Source of the DNA: Strigamia acuminata
Lineage: Eukaryota > Arthropoda > Chilopoda > Geophilomorpha > Linotaeniidae
Direction of reading: 5' to 3'
DNA length: 64,000 nucleotides
Assembly (NCBI GenBank): GCA_949358305.1
Contig: OX442315.1
Coordinates: 17,572,427-17,636,426 of the forward strand
The notes beneath the pieces are model-generated. The model was not told the origin of the DNA and made no database searches. It saw nothing but the letters and a program-made list of their open reading frames with translations. Shown in pieces: positions 1 to 11,686 of the stretch; within the stretch, counting starts at the first letter, position 1, and the number at the start of each line of letters is the position of its first letter. The translations under genes and the position numbers were made by a program.

Positions 1-3000
1 TATTTTTGTTTGGTCACGTCACGAGGTCGTGTGAAATTTACCGATCTGTCGGGGGGGTCTGTTCTGTGGAATGTTTTAATTACGAAACGCGACGATTTAA
101 AACCGGGGATTTGCGTAGAAATTTAAACTTAATTACAACACAACAACTTTGCCTTCCTAATCTTTAAACGCGGCTTAATTGCTACTCAACGTTTAACAAC
201 CATCGTTAACGTCCGAAAAGAGTTATCGTCGTTGATCGTAAAGCGCGCACATTTTATTCCGAGCACGAAATGAGTGAGGACCGGTCGCGGTCGCGGTTGT
301 CAGTTGCAAGTTTTGCTTGTTCCCAAAACAATTCGGTTTCTCCTTACTCGCAATATAAATAAATAGCGTAATGTCATTCTACGACTTTTCCGTCATCTCG
401 TTAACGAGTTGAAGGGAACTCGGGTGTCGTAAATTTGCCGGTTTTTTGACGAGAAAAAATTGAAAGGGAAAAAATAAGCTGATTAAGCAGTGATTACGAA
501 AATAGTGATGACATGTTGAGGTCGGGTTCGTATTGCACACTGGATCCATAAATTAAGATTTAACGCTTTTGGCTGTGGAATGTTTTTGTAAATATGTCGC
601 TTGGCGTTAACGTGTTGCGTTTAAATATCGTACACTTGTGGGAAGTTGTTGACAGGGTAAATAAAATGAAGGCTTTGCAGAAAAGGGTTGTCGAGTTTGT
701 TTTTTGTTCTTTATTTGGAAGTTGAGCGGTTTATTCCGGGGAAGGTGACTCGAGAAATTCGCGAATCGATGTCGCGGCGTCACGGAATGGCGACATCGCG
801 CGACACATTGATGAAAGGGGAAATTAAAAATAAGCTTTTAGTAAGTAATGGTCCATTATTTTTTTTTTTGAAATTTAAAAAAAATATATATTTTTTTTTT
901 TGGATTTTCGTCTGCGTGGAATTATGCCAAGTTCGACCGGAAAATTGAAATTTAAGTTAATGAAGTGAGTTTTTGGGATTTATGTGTTTTTAAATTTAAC
1001 ATGTTATTTTTTTGTAGAAGTAATTTGTATTTTTATTCGACTAATATTAAACACAGGAATGGGCGATGATTTACGGGTGGGAAATGCATTTTGGTTGCGT
1101 TTTATCATTTTTTTTTTGTCATTATATTTTTATAGCAATTTCATTTCGGGCGCACTAATCCCCAATATACGCGAGGACCAGCTATTAGTGTTTTGAGTCG
1201 TCGTTGCGAGTGTAGTGCGGTGTTGTTTGAAGGAAGCTTACTCGTGATTAGATCCTAAAGCCCCGCCACTGCTTAGGCTTCCCTGTTAGGCGAATACCAA
1301 TAAGTATCGTGTCTCTCTCTTTGATGTCAGCTTGTAATCCGCGTATTGCCGCGTCTAGTTTTCGCTTTCGCCTGAAATTTTTATGGGGTTTGTGGGTATG
1401 TAATGTTCTTCGAATGAGAAGGGAAAGAAAATAATTGGGGTGTATTTATGTTTTGTATTTAATCATTTAATGTGGTGTTGATTTTTGTTTTTTTAAAAAT
1501 AGTGTTTTGGTTGCTTTTAATTGATTTTGGAATTTTTTTTCTGGAAAAGGGAAAATTTGTTGGTTTATTTTGTGTTTTTTGTTGGAATGTGAGTGGGGTT
1601 TGGTGTTTGTTGTTGTGGGTGTCGATAGATGGCGTTGTGGTGGGGAGAAGGCGTTTAAACTCGAGTTTTTCATTCGGTTTTTTTGGACTAGATGGCGCTG
1701 TATGTTTTTGTAATGGCCTATATTCGTCGAAGTTTTTTTTTCTGTTGATTTTTTTATTTGGATTATTATTTTTATTTTTTTAAATTAAAAAGTTTTAAAT
1801 TTAAAAAAAAGAACCTTCAATTTTATTCCAAATATTTCAGCTATCGGAACACGTGTACACACTGACCGGTCAGACTAGTCACTATAGCAGGTTCTAAGGA
1901 AAAGGTCACGATTTTTTTTTTTTTTTTTTTTTTCTGAAATAGGAAAATTTTTTGTCCCAAAATTGTTAATTAGAAGATTTTAATCTCGGATTGAATTCCT
2001 AAATACCTTTTTTAAATTGCACGTTTTGGACCTCAAACCTGCATTTTATTTTATTTTTTATTTTTGAAAAAAAAAAAAAAAAAACCCAAAAAAAATATAT
2101 GAATAAATAAAATCCTTGTAATTAGATACATTAATGCAGTTTAAAAAATCGCCTTCCTTCAAAGACTTTGACTCTCCATGAAAACAAAGATGCCTGTGTT
2201 TATTATAACGACGTTTGACGCGGGCTTTCTTATCTGTATCCACGCAGGTGCCAGGAAGGCACCTGAAATGTGAGATTGGAATTTATTACTCGTTTCCATG
2301 ACGATTTCAACACACGAAAAAATAAAAATAAACAATTTTTTTGAAGGAAAAAAATTAAAAAATTTAAATTTATCACTTTTCCAAGAAAAAAATGATATTC
2401 GATATACCGACTTTCCGATTCGCCTTCTGCGATGACAACTGGCGATAAAAGATACACTGGATGCGTATCTAGCTTAGTCTAGGTTTGTGACATTTCTTCG
2501 TGGAGGTGAATGGCCTTTTCTCTCCGTTGTATGGATCCACTTGGCATATTTTTGAGGAAATCTTTGTAAATCTCAAAAAAAATATTCGAAAAAAAAAAAT
2601 TTTTTTTTTTCGCGCCGATTTTTGGTTCACAAGGTGGGGAGGATGTGGCGTTCGAGAGGGCTTTGAGTTTGCAGGAACCTGATGCCGCAAGCTGCAAGCA
2701 GCAAAGCTTCACTCGCACGCCGCGTCTGACTCGACTCTCCTCATGGAATACTCAGCCTTGAGACGTCATTCAAAACTCAAAACCCCCCTGTTATGGGTCA
2801 GCCCACTCGAGAGTCCAATGATAGGGGCAGGAGAAACTTTCCACTCAAGTTTGTGTCATTGACGTGTGGAAATTTATTGCAATGCTGTTTTTAACCCCCC
2901 CTCCTCTGACACACTGCCCCACCCACTTTTGAAAAAAAAATAATTTGGAAAAATTTGAAATTTTTCGAAGAAAATTCCAGGAAACGCGGATTACGCATGC

Positions 3001-4427
3001 GCAATATTTTTTTTTTGTGTTATTTTGAAAGCATTGCGTTTTGCATGCTGTTTTGCTTTGCTGAGCTTCAAAGAAGGCCATCCATCTTTATTTTACCTCG
3101 GGCAATGACATGATCATGTAAAATTTGGCAGGAAAATAATAAAATGGATCCGTCTAAAGGGGAAAAAAATTTCTGGATGAAATCCATATTGTCTAAAATA
3201 AGTATAGAAGGAAATAATATTTTTTTTTTAATATAAAAAAAAATGGTATTGGATTTTTTTTTTTTTTTTTTTTTTGTGTGGTGTGTGGAGTGTGGTGTGA
3301 GTTTCCTTCCTCTCTCGCACATTGTGCCCCTTTCCATTGTTTCTACATTACCACCTGCTGCTGCTGCTGTTTGGTAGGGCATGAAATCCACAACTGAATT
3401 GGCACACGGCATAAAATTAAATTTAACGAGAAGTAAAAAAATAAATTGAAATAAATTGTAATGAAAGCGTGATGTTGTTGGTTTTAATTTTTGTTTATAT
3501 GGTGGGGGAAGGACAAAGGTTGTTTTTGTCTTTTGATATTAATATTTTTATTTTTTTTTGTGTGTTGTGGGAGAAATAATATGAAAAATGAGGGTGCATG
3601 CAAGCGTGGATTTTTGGTGGACGAAGAGTCGCCTATTGATCTTTTTGGTAGTCATGACAACCAAAGTGCCAACCACATGAATATCGAACGTTGTCGTTGT
3701 CGTGTTAAACACACCTCCCTTTCTCTGCACTTGCATCCATGCTGTTTGGTCAGCCCCACCTTGTCATCTAGTGGTCGAATGAAAGTAATGACAAGTTGCG
3801 AGTCGCGTTTAAGAGTTTTTTTTTTTTTTTACTTTTTACTTTTTATTTTTATCGATAATATATTTAATATTTAATACTTTTTTTTTTAAAAAAATGGAAA
3901 AATAAATAAATGTCTTTGTCGTTTGGTTGAATTAAATAAAAATAAAAATTGGCGACAAGTGATGTGTAAATTGATCGTGCAGTGTGTTTTTTTTTTGTTT
4001 TTAAATTTCTGTTTCAAATTTAAATTTAAATTTAAAAAAAAAAAAAATGAAATAAAATTTATGCCAATGAATCACAGTGAAATATTTTATCTCAACAAGT
4101 TTATAAAATTAAATCAATATTTTTTTTTCTTTCTTTCTTTCTTTTTCTTTTTAAGTTTCCGAACAAGCACAATTGCCCCAAATAGGCCTACTTCAAAGTT
4201 CACGTAAAGGCACTTCCGGTGACAGGATCCAGATTTTCCTTTGTTCAATCCCCCAAACTCCCCTCTTCTCTCCTCTTTTGAGTGTGAAGGAACCTGTCGT
4301 CACATTCCTTTCCCCCTTCCTTTTCCAACGCACAAGTGAAGTCGCACATCGAAAATTGAAAAATTGTTAATTTAATTTCAAGTCAATTTGAGCAAAAAAA
4401 TGCATTTCTCTCCTTGTCCGAACGCCG
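1..4427. other. Intergenic, no supported gene
   Basis: No open frame here resembles a known protein or shows a coding bias; the open frames are short and made of poly-T or poly-A-derived Phe/Lys runs. The first 350 bases are relatively CpG-rich, with several CG-containing motifs around 230-300, so they could belong to a promoter or an untranslated first exon, but nothing proves it. Long T or A runs occur near 1911-1934, 2067-2082 and 3256-3276. The part nearest 4427 probably contains the 3' UTR of the FBXL14-like gene on the minus strand. Confidence 0.5.
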
Positions 4428-5654
4428 TCATCTTTTAATCCACAAGCCCAAGTTGAGGCTGTTGAGTTGAGGCAGTTGCATGATCCTCTCGAGTCCGACC
4501 GTCGTGATCTTGGTGCACCCGTACAGATCGATCGACTGCAAACCCGTCAAGTTGTCCGATATCGCCAACAGACTGCGATCCGTTATCCGATGGCATTGAC
4601 CCACGTTCAGAGTATTGAGTTCAGGCACGGTGCGAGCTATTCTCAACAGTCCCTCGTCACTGATATGGCAAGCGCTCATCGACAGGCTGCGAAGTGTGAA
4701 CAGCCCCTGCGACACGTGAGTCAACGCTTGGTCGCTGATTTTGTCGCAGAAACTCACGTCGAGCGACGTGATCTTCGATCCACCTTCGGCCAGGTACGCG
4801 ATGCCCACGTCCGTGATGTTGTCACAACTGCGCAGATTGAGTTCGCTCAACGCCGGCATTTTCGCCATGAATTTGAGCCCGCCGTCCGTGATGGACGCGC
4901 AGAAACTCAAATTGATGTACTTGAGCGACACGAGTCCCGTGCTCACGTTCCGGAGCGCGTCGTCCGTCAATTTCTGACAGTCCTGCAGGCTCAACTGCTC
5001 GAGCTGGAGCGTCCCTTTGCCCGCGTCGCTGCTCAGGCCGCCCAGCGCGGCGATCCCCGAGTCGGAGATGTGGCGACAACTGCGCAGGTTGAGGTTCACC
5101 AGACGACACAATCGCTTCGAGACGAATAAAAGACCCGTGTTGGTTATTCGGTCGCAGCCGGCGAGGTCCAACACTTCGAGATTCGGGCAGAACTGAGCCA
5201 AGTTCAATAATGTCTCGTCCGTTATTTGTTTGCACAGACTCAGGTTGAGTTTGACGAGCGACGCGAGCGGCCTGTTGATCGCCTGCGCCAAACTCTCGTC
5301 GAGGACGTTGTAGCAACCGCTCAGGCTGAGGCTCTCCAGGTCGGGGATGCCGTGGATGACCTCGCGAAGACTGCGACGTAGGCTCAGCACCTGCACGTGC
5401 CGGATGCCCCGCTGAACCAAACTTTGGAACAAACACGGATTAGTCCTGCGGAGATGGAGCTTGGCTTCGACTCCCCACCACACCGAGCGGTGATAGGCTG
5501 CGTCCCGCCACGCCACGCACACCTGGGCCACTCTGCCTTTGTCTCGCAGGTCGAGGAATCGGAATATCAGCGCCAGGATTTCGGGGTACAGACATGAAAT
5601 GTGCGCACAACTTCCTCCTGTTAGTGATGGGATTCGTTCACTTTTTCGATCCAT
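4428..5654 (-). CDS. FBXL14: F-box/LRR-repeat protein 14 (Partner of paired type)
   Basis: Substrate-recognition subunit of an SCF E3 ubiquitin ligase; family members target Snail- and Paired-type transcription factors. The 408-residue protein starts with a short basic leader, then an F-box (about residues 18-60, with LYPEILALIFRFLDLRDKGR and a VCVAWRDAAYH motif), followed by about 11 cysteine-containing leucine-rich repeats with recurring LNLRSC, LSLQDCQKLTD and LDVSFCDK modules. It ends in the family-typical LNLGLW segment, so it looks complete; the human homologue is about 10 residues longer. The coding region is one uninterrupted exon, unlike every other gene in the window, and is much richer in G+C than its flanks. 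The ATG at 5654 is preceded by A+T-rich non-coding sequence. Large open frames on the opposite strand are shadows of this high-GC exon. Family assignment is very secure; the pathway target is known from homologues only. Confidence 0.95.
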   Translation of the reverse strand: MDRKSERIPSLTGGSCAHISCLYPEILALIFRFLDLRDKGRVAQVCVAWRDAAYHRSVWWGVEAKLHLRRTNPCLFQSLVQRGIRHVQVLSLRRSLREVIHGIPDLESLSLSGCYNVLDESLAQAINRPLASLVKLNLSLCKQITDETLLNLAQFCPNLEVLDLAGCDRITNTGLLFVSKRLCRLVNLNLRSCRHISDSGIAALGGLSSDAGKGTLQLEQLSLQDCQKLTDDALRNVSTGLVSLKYINLSFCASITDGGLKFMAKMPALSELNLRSCDNITDVGIAYLAEGGSKITSLDVSFCDKISDQALTHVSQGLFTLRSLSMSACHISDEGLLRIARTVPELNTLNVGQCHRITDRSLLAISDNLTGLQSIDLYGCTKITTVGLERIMQLPQLNSLNLGLWIKR

Positions 5655-6548
5655 TTTCGGTTACCTTATTTTTTAAAATAAAAATAAAATTAATTTTTTT
5701 ATTTAGATTTTAAATTGTTTTGGTATAATTTGTTGTGGATTTCTACTTGTGATATGGAGATAAAATATTTTGCAACAAGATTAATGTTGTATTTAAAATT
5801 ATGACCTGTCATTTTCAACCCTCTCTAATCTGGAGGCAAACACGCTTTTATTTTCCCCAATGCCCACCCCGTTGGACGAAAATGTGATGGGAATAGGAGT
5901 GAAATAGCGGTGGAAATGTACTGGAAAAGCGGTAGGAAAAGGCGATTGTTTTTGGCCGTGATGATAATAATAAACGGAAAAGAAAACAAACAAAATTGAA
6001 AGTGATGCGAGTTGGCTTTGACAGTTAGCGATATGGAAACTAGTGATTAGGAATGCCGAAACGACACCGTTTACTCGCGACAAGGAGTAATAACGAGCTT
6101 GTACGAACCGTTAAACGAGTGTTGTGTGGCCTCATTGGTGTCTGTCGACTAGATCTCGCTTCACTCCACGCCGCAGCCACATTCGATACGAGTGAGGCTA
6201 AAAGCAAGACGAAGGCGGTCATGTGATACGAGTGACGTCGGTGAGCTCGGCCAATCCGATTGGTGCAATTGGATATCACGTTTTTAACCGCCTTTTTTGA
6301 ATTTCCACGCCGAATGGGTGCGACTGGTCGGTTGGATTTCCACGGAATTTGGGTTCCTTCGATTAAAATTTTGTTTTTTCAATGGGAATTGATAGTTTGT
6401 TAATAATAATTAATTTTGTGGTTTTTTTTTTTGTGAATTTTTATTTTTTGGATTGAGGTGGAACGTGGGATTGGGATAGGGATAGGGAGTGTTTCTATTT
6501 CAGTCGTTTTGATAGCCTAGAGGAGAAACCTGATCTCTCACCAATACA

Positions 6549-6601
6549 TGGAACCAGGGCTAGTTGCGCCAAGGGCGGTGGTTGTCCACCTGCTGGTTCC
6601 A
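6549..6601. other. Nested inverted repeat (potential hairpin)
   Basis: TGGAACCAG at 6549-6557 is perfectly complementary to CTGGTTCCA at 6593-6601. Inside it, GGTGG (6577-6581) and CCACC (6586-6590) form a second perfect stem closed by a four-base loop. The element is unusually G+C-rich for its surroundings. It could be a structured RNA, a transposon end or chance; no tRNA or known microRNA was recognised in it. Confidence 0.35.
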
Positions 6602-7505
6602 CGCCCATCTTTCTCTCCCTCTTTCATTCTCTTTCCCAAGGACGAATCCGTCTCTCACTAAATGATATATTCTTAATTGGTAATCCTTTGGTTTTCTTTG
6701 GTTAGCAGTTACTATTGCTAAAATCGGCTCCATTTTTATTTTTTTTGATTAATTTTTTGGGCATTTTGTATTCAATATATATATTTTTGCAACTTAAAGT
6801 AATAGTATAAAATTAGGTTGTTGTTTTTTGTTTTTTTGTTGTTGTAATATCTTCATTTTGTTTCGTTTTAGTAATTGATGGTAATTTATGAGAAATTAAG
6901 TTTTTATTGCCCTATTGTTTTTTTTTGTTTTGTTTTTTTTTAATTGTGATTAATATAATAGATGCGTTCAATCTTAAATGGATTCCCGAAATTGTGATTT
7001 TCTTGATTTTCAGAAATCTAGGAAATCGGATTTCAACTTTGAACGACTTTAAAATTTGCCAAAATCCAACCGTTGCACATGCGCAATTAGAACCGTTGGA
7101 TAACTTCCTGTTTGTAATTTCAAACGACCAGGCGCATTTGAGTGATCAAACGTGGCCAAAATGTCACGATTTTGCCATTCCGTAACACGGCGAAACATTT
7201 AAACACTGCCGGCCGCATTCGAGAGCTCAAATGCGGCCAAAATGTTGCGATTTCCCCTTGCAAAAGCACGGGGGCACAAATGCAGCCAAAAAGCACGGCG
7301 GGACATTTAAATATGTCATTGTTGTTTACTAAATGTTAAATTGTTATCAGTAAAAGAAAAACAACGTGCTTTTGATCACACTATGTGTAAATCAAGATGG
7401 CTGAAAATCAAGAAAAGCGACCCTGCATGTGGATTTTCAAAAATCCGATTTTGTGAAATCCGATTCCGATTTTATGACGTAAAAATCATCACTTCCGGTC
7501 TCTCG

Positions 7506-7575
7506 GAAATCAAGAAAATCAAGAAAATCAAGAAAATCAAAGAAAATCAAAGAAATCAAAGAAATCAAAGAAATC
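7506..7575. repeat. AAATCAAG-type simple repeat
   Basis: Tandem AAAATCAAG/AAATCAAAG units, about eight copies, with the period slipping between 8 and 10 bases. Similar AAATC and GAAATC motifs are scattered over the preceding 500 bases. Confidence 0.7.
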
Positions 7576-9549
7576 CATTTAAGATTGAATGCACCTTATG
7601 TTTTTTTTTCGAAAATATTGGCCATCTTTTTTTGCCTTTCTTTCTGCCTTTCTTTCTTTCGTTCTTCTTTTTTTTTTTCTTTTTTTTTTATTCAAGAAGA
7701 AAAATCAAGTTTGAAAGAAATAGTGGATTTCTGCGTTGTATGAAGTTGGCACGTTTAGTGGCGCCATCGAGTGGTTGCAATCGTAACTTTTGCTTGGTTT
7801 ATAATTAAAAAAATTCAAAGGTAAATTTTGATTATAAAGAAAATAATTTTTTTTTTGTTTAAATTTAAAATTTTATTATTCCATGATTGAAGGGCGAAAA
7901 AAATTAAATGATACTTTGGAAGATTAAATTAAATAGCAATAAAAGGCGAAATCTGTACAATTTTTTTTAATAAAGTTTTAATTTATTTAAAATGAGGAAA
8001 AAGTTTGAGCCGAACATTTGGTGGTGTGGCAATGGGGTGGATAAAAGCGATCGCAGATTGTAATTGGAGCCTGCGTGGCAGCAGCGCCATTATCAAATGG
8101 ATGATGACTGTAATCAGACGTTAGGGACGAGCACCATTTTTCACAGGAATACCCCTCTCTTAATTCTAGCGTGACAATTTTTAAATAGCTTGGAATTAGA
8201 TGCACTAGTCGACTATTCACACGACATAACCCCCCAAAAAAAATCACAAAAAAAGTTAATCAATTCGTAGAAAACGCGTTGAAATTATCAAAATCATCGC
8301 AACGATTCATTTATTACGTAATTTTTCACAAAAAAAAACAAAAAAAAGAATATATAAATAAAAAAACAGGCGTTTTGCACCCAAAGGCATTCAAATAAGT
8401 TATTGGTTTTTTGATAGAACAACTCCTATAATTACTCTACTCGTGCCCCTGACCGACATGCTATTAAAGAAACGTGAAGACTGTAATTCACAAATTCCCG
8501 CCAAAAAAGGGGACTCTTTAGAAACCAAATTGAGATGAATTAGGCAAAAATTTAATGAGTTTTGACTCAAAAATGTAGGATTTAGAATAAAATAAAGTGG
8601 AAAATCGGTTGGGTGTTAAGCAAAAGAGAGAAATTTGTCAGTTGGTTTAGGTTTGTTTGCGTTAATTCAGTTAAAACGCGCAATAATGCAGGAAAGGACA
8701 AAAGGTGCCGACTATTGTTTGCATCCAACTGCTGTATAACGAAGGTGCAATTAATTTACCCGGCAGCAGGAACCCTCGTCACGTGACTCATTCTCCCTTG
8801 ACCAGTGAGGTGGAGAAAATCGCGGCACAGCGCCCTCTGGCAGCCGATCGATCGGTTCACACCCCTTTAGTCTCCACCCCCACTTCTTTGAATCGGATCA
8901 ATTTGGATTTAAATTCGCATTTGGAAAAATAATATTTTTTTTTTTATTTTTTTATTTTTTTAAATATTTTTTTTTTGTTCTTGGCACCTGCTCCACACAC
9001 CCCCGAAGCTCATCAAAGTGCCCCCTGCCAGCTTGGAGCCAAGGAAGTGTCAGTTGCGTGAAAATTTGTTGAGTTTGATTACGGCTCCCGTTCGACGGCA
9101 GACGGAGCACTTGAGATTTGTTTCCAGCGCTTTTCACATCGTTTTGACCCCCGTAGTTGGCGGCACCAGGTGCCCATTTTGCCTAGATGTCATGGCGTTT
9201 TGGCAAAGGTGTCCGTCAAGCGAGCGACAGCCCGCAATTACAGCGTCATTAGACGCTGCTTGATGGCAGCCCCTTGCGCATTTCTCTCTTTCGCTTCTCT
9301 CGGTTCGGGGTAATAACTTCGCTTGCTTGCTTGCTTGCTTGGTTGCTGCGGATAGAAGCAAAACAGTTTCAGATGAGATTCGCTCGAGTTTAAAATGTAA
9401 TCGTAAAAATATGCGACTTTTCTCGCGACTGCTTGTAAGTTTTGTGCGTTGTGTTGCAGAAGAATTCCACTTTTTTGGGGGTTTTGGTCAATTAAAATTG
9501 GCGCCAGGACGAGTACGGATTAAGAAGAAAAAAATTGTTTAGAAAATTG

Positions 9550-9760
9550 CAAAATTTCGGGAATTAGAAAATGATGAAATTTCGAACAAGTGAAAAATTA
9601 GGAAATTTCGAAAATTGATAAATTAGGAAATTTCGAAAAATTGAAAAATTAGGAAATTTCGAAAATTGAAAAATTAGGAAATTTCGAAAAATTGAAAAAT
9701 TAGGAAATTTTGAGAAAAAAAATAAACAAAATTTCGAAAAATTACCACACAAAAAAATAA
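9550..9760. repeat. Minisatellite, about 25-bp period
   Basis: Units of the form GAAAAATTAGGAAATTTCGAAAATT recur about seven times, first nearly perfectly (about 9590-9710) and then decaying into TTTTGAGAAAAAA variants up to about 9830. The repeat is intergenic between FBXL14 and Wnt5. Confidence 0.7.
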
Positions 9761-10593
9761 CGAAATTTTGAGAAGAAAAACTAATTTTTCAAAAAATACC
9801 AAATTTTGGGAAGAGAAAACCAAAATTTCGAAAAATTACAATTTTTTTTTCATTTTTCTCCCAACACTTGCTCACTTCAACTAAACAAATACAACTCAGG
9901 AATTTAAACACGAAAAAACTGCATATCAGTGTATGTTTAACCAATAACCACACAGGCGCATCGGGTTTGTAGCAAAAGAGGTCGACATCATTAACTTGCC
10001 CTTGGGCCAATATGATCCATCTTCTTCAGCAGAAGAGGGGAAGGTGACGTCCACTATTATGACCTTATCGGCCCCTAGACTTGAATTAGCCCGATCCAAC
10101 TCATCCCAGCAAATTCAAAACATTTATATACAAAAAAAAAATTTCACATTTCTATATGACACCTAATTCAACAAGGGTCTAATCAATTAGTAATTAATTA
10201 TTTTTTTGATCCCAAAAATCGATTGGACCCTTATTTTCTCTCCTATTTTTTTTTAGGTTGGATTTAGGCCTAGAGCAACCAGCTAATTAATCACATAGCG
10301 AAAAGCCTTGTGGGTGCTAATTCCTTTAAAAAAATTAGTTGGAGGGGAGTTTCCATGTTGCCGTTCTTGATTTTGCATTATTTTTTTCTTTTTTTTTAAT
10401 TGTGAAGGGCAATTTGGGACGGTTGAAATGAATGTGCGAACTGCGAACCAACCGGAGATGAAATACGCATAAGGTGAATTTTTGCGTTTAATCTTTTGCC
10501 CTTTTCGTAAATTTTTTTTTTTTTTTTTTTTTTGTGGTTGATGTTCGACCATGAAAACCACTTTTCTATGTGTGGACTTTTACAGATGAACAA

Positions 10594-10636
10594 GTCAGAT
10601 AAGGATATTCAAATTATCCAATTCTTCTTATCTGAC
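10594..10636. promoter_or_regulatory. Inverted pair of GATA motifs
   Basis: GTCAGATAAG (10594-10603) and CTTATCTGAC (10627-10636) are exact reverse complements separated by 23 bases. Each arm contains an AGATAAG GATA-factor consensus. The pair lies about 1.1 kb upstream of the first coding exon of Wnt5 and could be an enhancer element or simply a palindrome; binding is inferred from the motif only. Confidence 0.35.
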
Positions 10637-10964
10637 GGAAGATTTTTTTGAGTTGGAGTTGGCCACTTATAAATTAGTTCTGTTCTGGTTGTTTCTTTTT
10701 CTTTATTATTATTATTTTTTTTTTGTCTTTTGGTTCGAGTTACGAAGGTTTGGATTGAGTCAAGAAGTGGTGAAATGTCACACACGAAATAGTGATTTTA
10801 GTTGGAACGATGATGATTCAAGGTTTATTGAGATTTAAAGTGCGATTTTGATGGGAATTAAAGGTTGAGAAATTAGTTTTATGGAAAATAGTTGGGTTTT
10901 TAAGTTTTTTTTTTTTTTTTTTTAAAAAGAATTACGGAGTATTAATTTTTATGTGGGTTTGAGC

Positions 10965-11260
10965 AAGAAAAATTAATTTTAATATCGTTTTAAGCGAGAA
11001 AAATAGGTTTTTATGCATTTTGGATTAAGAAAAATAAATTTTTATGCATTTTTGATGAAGAAAAATGAATTTTTTGTACAGTTTTTTATCAAGAAAAATT
11101 ATTTTTACAGTTTTTTGAGCAAGAAAAATTAACTTTAACATGTTTTTCTGCAAGAGAAATGGATTTTTACACATTTTTGAGTAAGAAAAATGATTGTTTA
11201 CACATTTTTCTGCATGAAAAATGATTTTTTTCTGCAAATTTTGTAACAAGCAAAATGATT
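10965..11260. repeat. Degenerate tandem repeat
   Basis: About eight diverged units built on GAGCAAGAAAAATTAATTTT / TACACATTTTT, spaced about 30-40 bases. Antisense translation gives repetitive Phe/Lys/Leu-rich open frames that are not real proteins. Confidence 0.55.
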
Positions 11261-11686
11261 TTTCGAGCCGGAAATATGAATTTTGACACAGAAATTGAAT
11301 TTCTACGAATTTATATAAGTTAAAAAAATATATTTCTTCAAAATATACAAATAAAATATCTAAAAGTAAACGCTATTTTGCTTTTTAGACTTGAAAATGC
11401 TGAAAATCCTGTCGCTATAAATGTTTCCCTCCATTTTCAAGAAAACCCAACTGATTTTTCTTTGATTTTGTTGGAAAAGGGTAAAAAGAATCCACGGACA
11501 GTTGTTAGATTGAGCCGTCAGAGGGAAGTGTGGGCTGCCTATCAGTGCCCACTGGCGTCCGTAGCGGACGCGCATCGAATCATTGGGTGCCCTCACCATG
11601 GTCGGGAGCAATCGCTGCGTGGGACGCGCACCGTGCCAGCATCGTAGCGGAGCAACTCATGATTTTCACTCGTGTTTTCTCTTCAG

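Larger units (their letters stand above)
5655..11686. other. Intergenic spacer between FBXL14 and Wnt5
   Basis: About 6 kb without a supported coding exon. It holds an AAATCAAG simple repeat (7506-7575), a degenerate duplicated block (7125-7310), a CTTG microsatellite (about 9320-9340), a repeat of about 25 bp (9550-9760), a degenerate GCAAGAAAAAT-type repeat (about 10965-11260), a structured hairpin (6549-6601) and a perfect inverted pair of GATA motifs (10594-10636). Promoter and untranslated first exons of Wnt5 are expected upstream of the acceptor at 11686, but I could not place them. Confidence 0.5.

Noticed and set aside
1836..1890. Possible small untranslated exon (acceptor TTTCAG at 1835-1840, donor-like GCAG|GTTCTA near 1889)
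   Set aside because: The donor is weak and there is no link to a downstream exon; chance occurrence is likely.
4467..5436. Long open frames antisense and out of frame to FBXL14 (220 and 204 codons)
   Set aside because: Shadows of a GC-rich LRR exon; their sequence is Arg/Gln/Glu-rich low complexity with no family match, while the -1 strand frame is a full FBXL14.
7341..7808. 155-codon plus-strand open frame
   Set aside because: Runs through the AAATCAAG simple repeat and a poly-T tract; the middle is repeat-derived KIKKIKEN and poly-Phe, with no coding signal.
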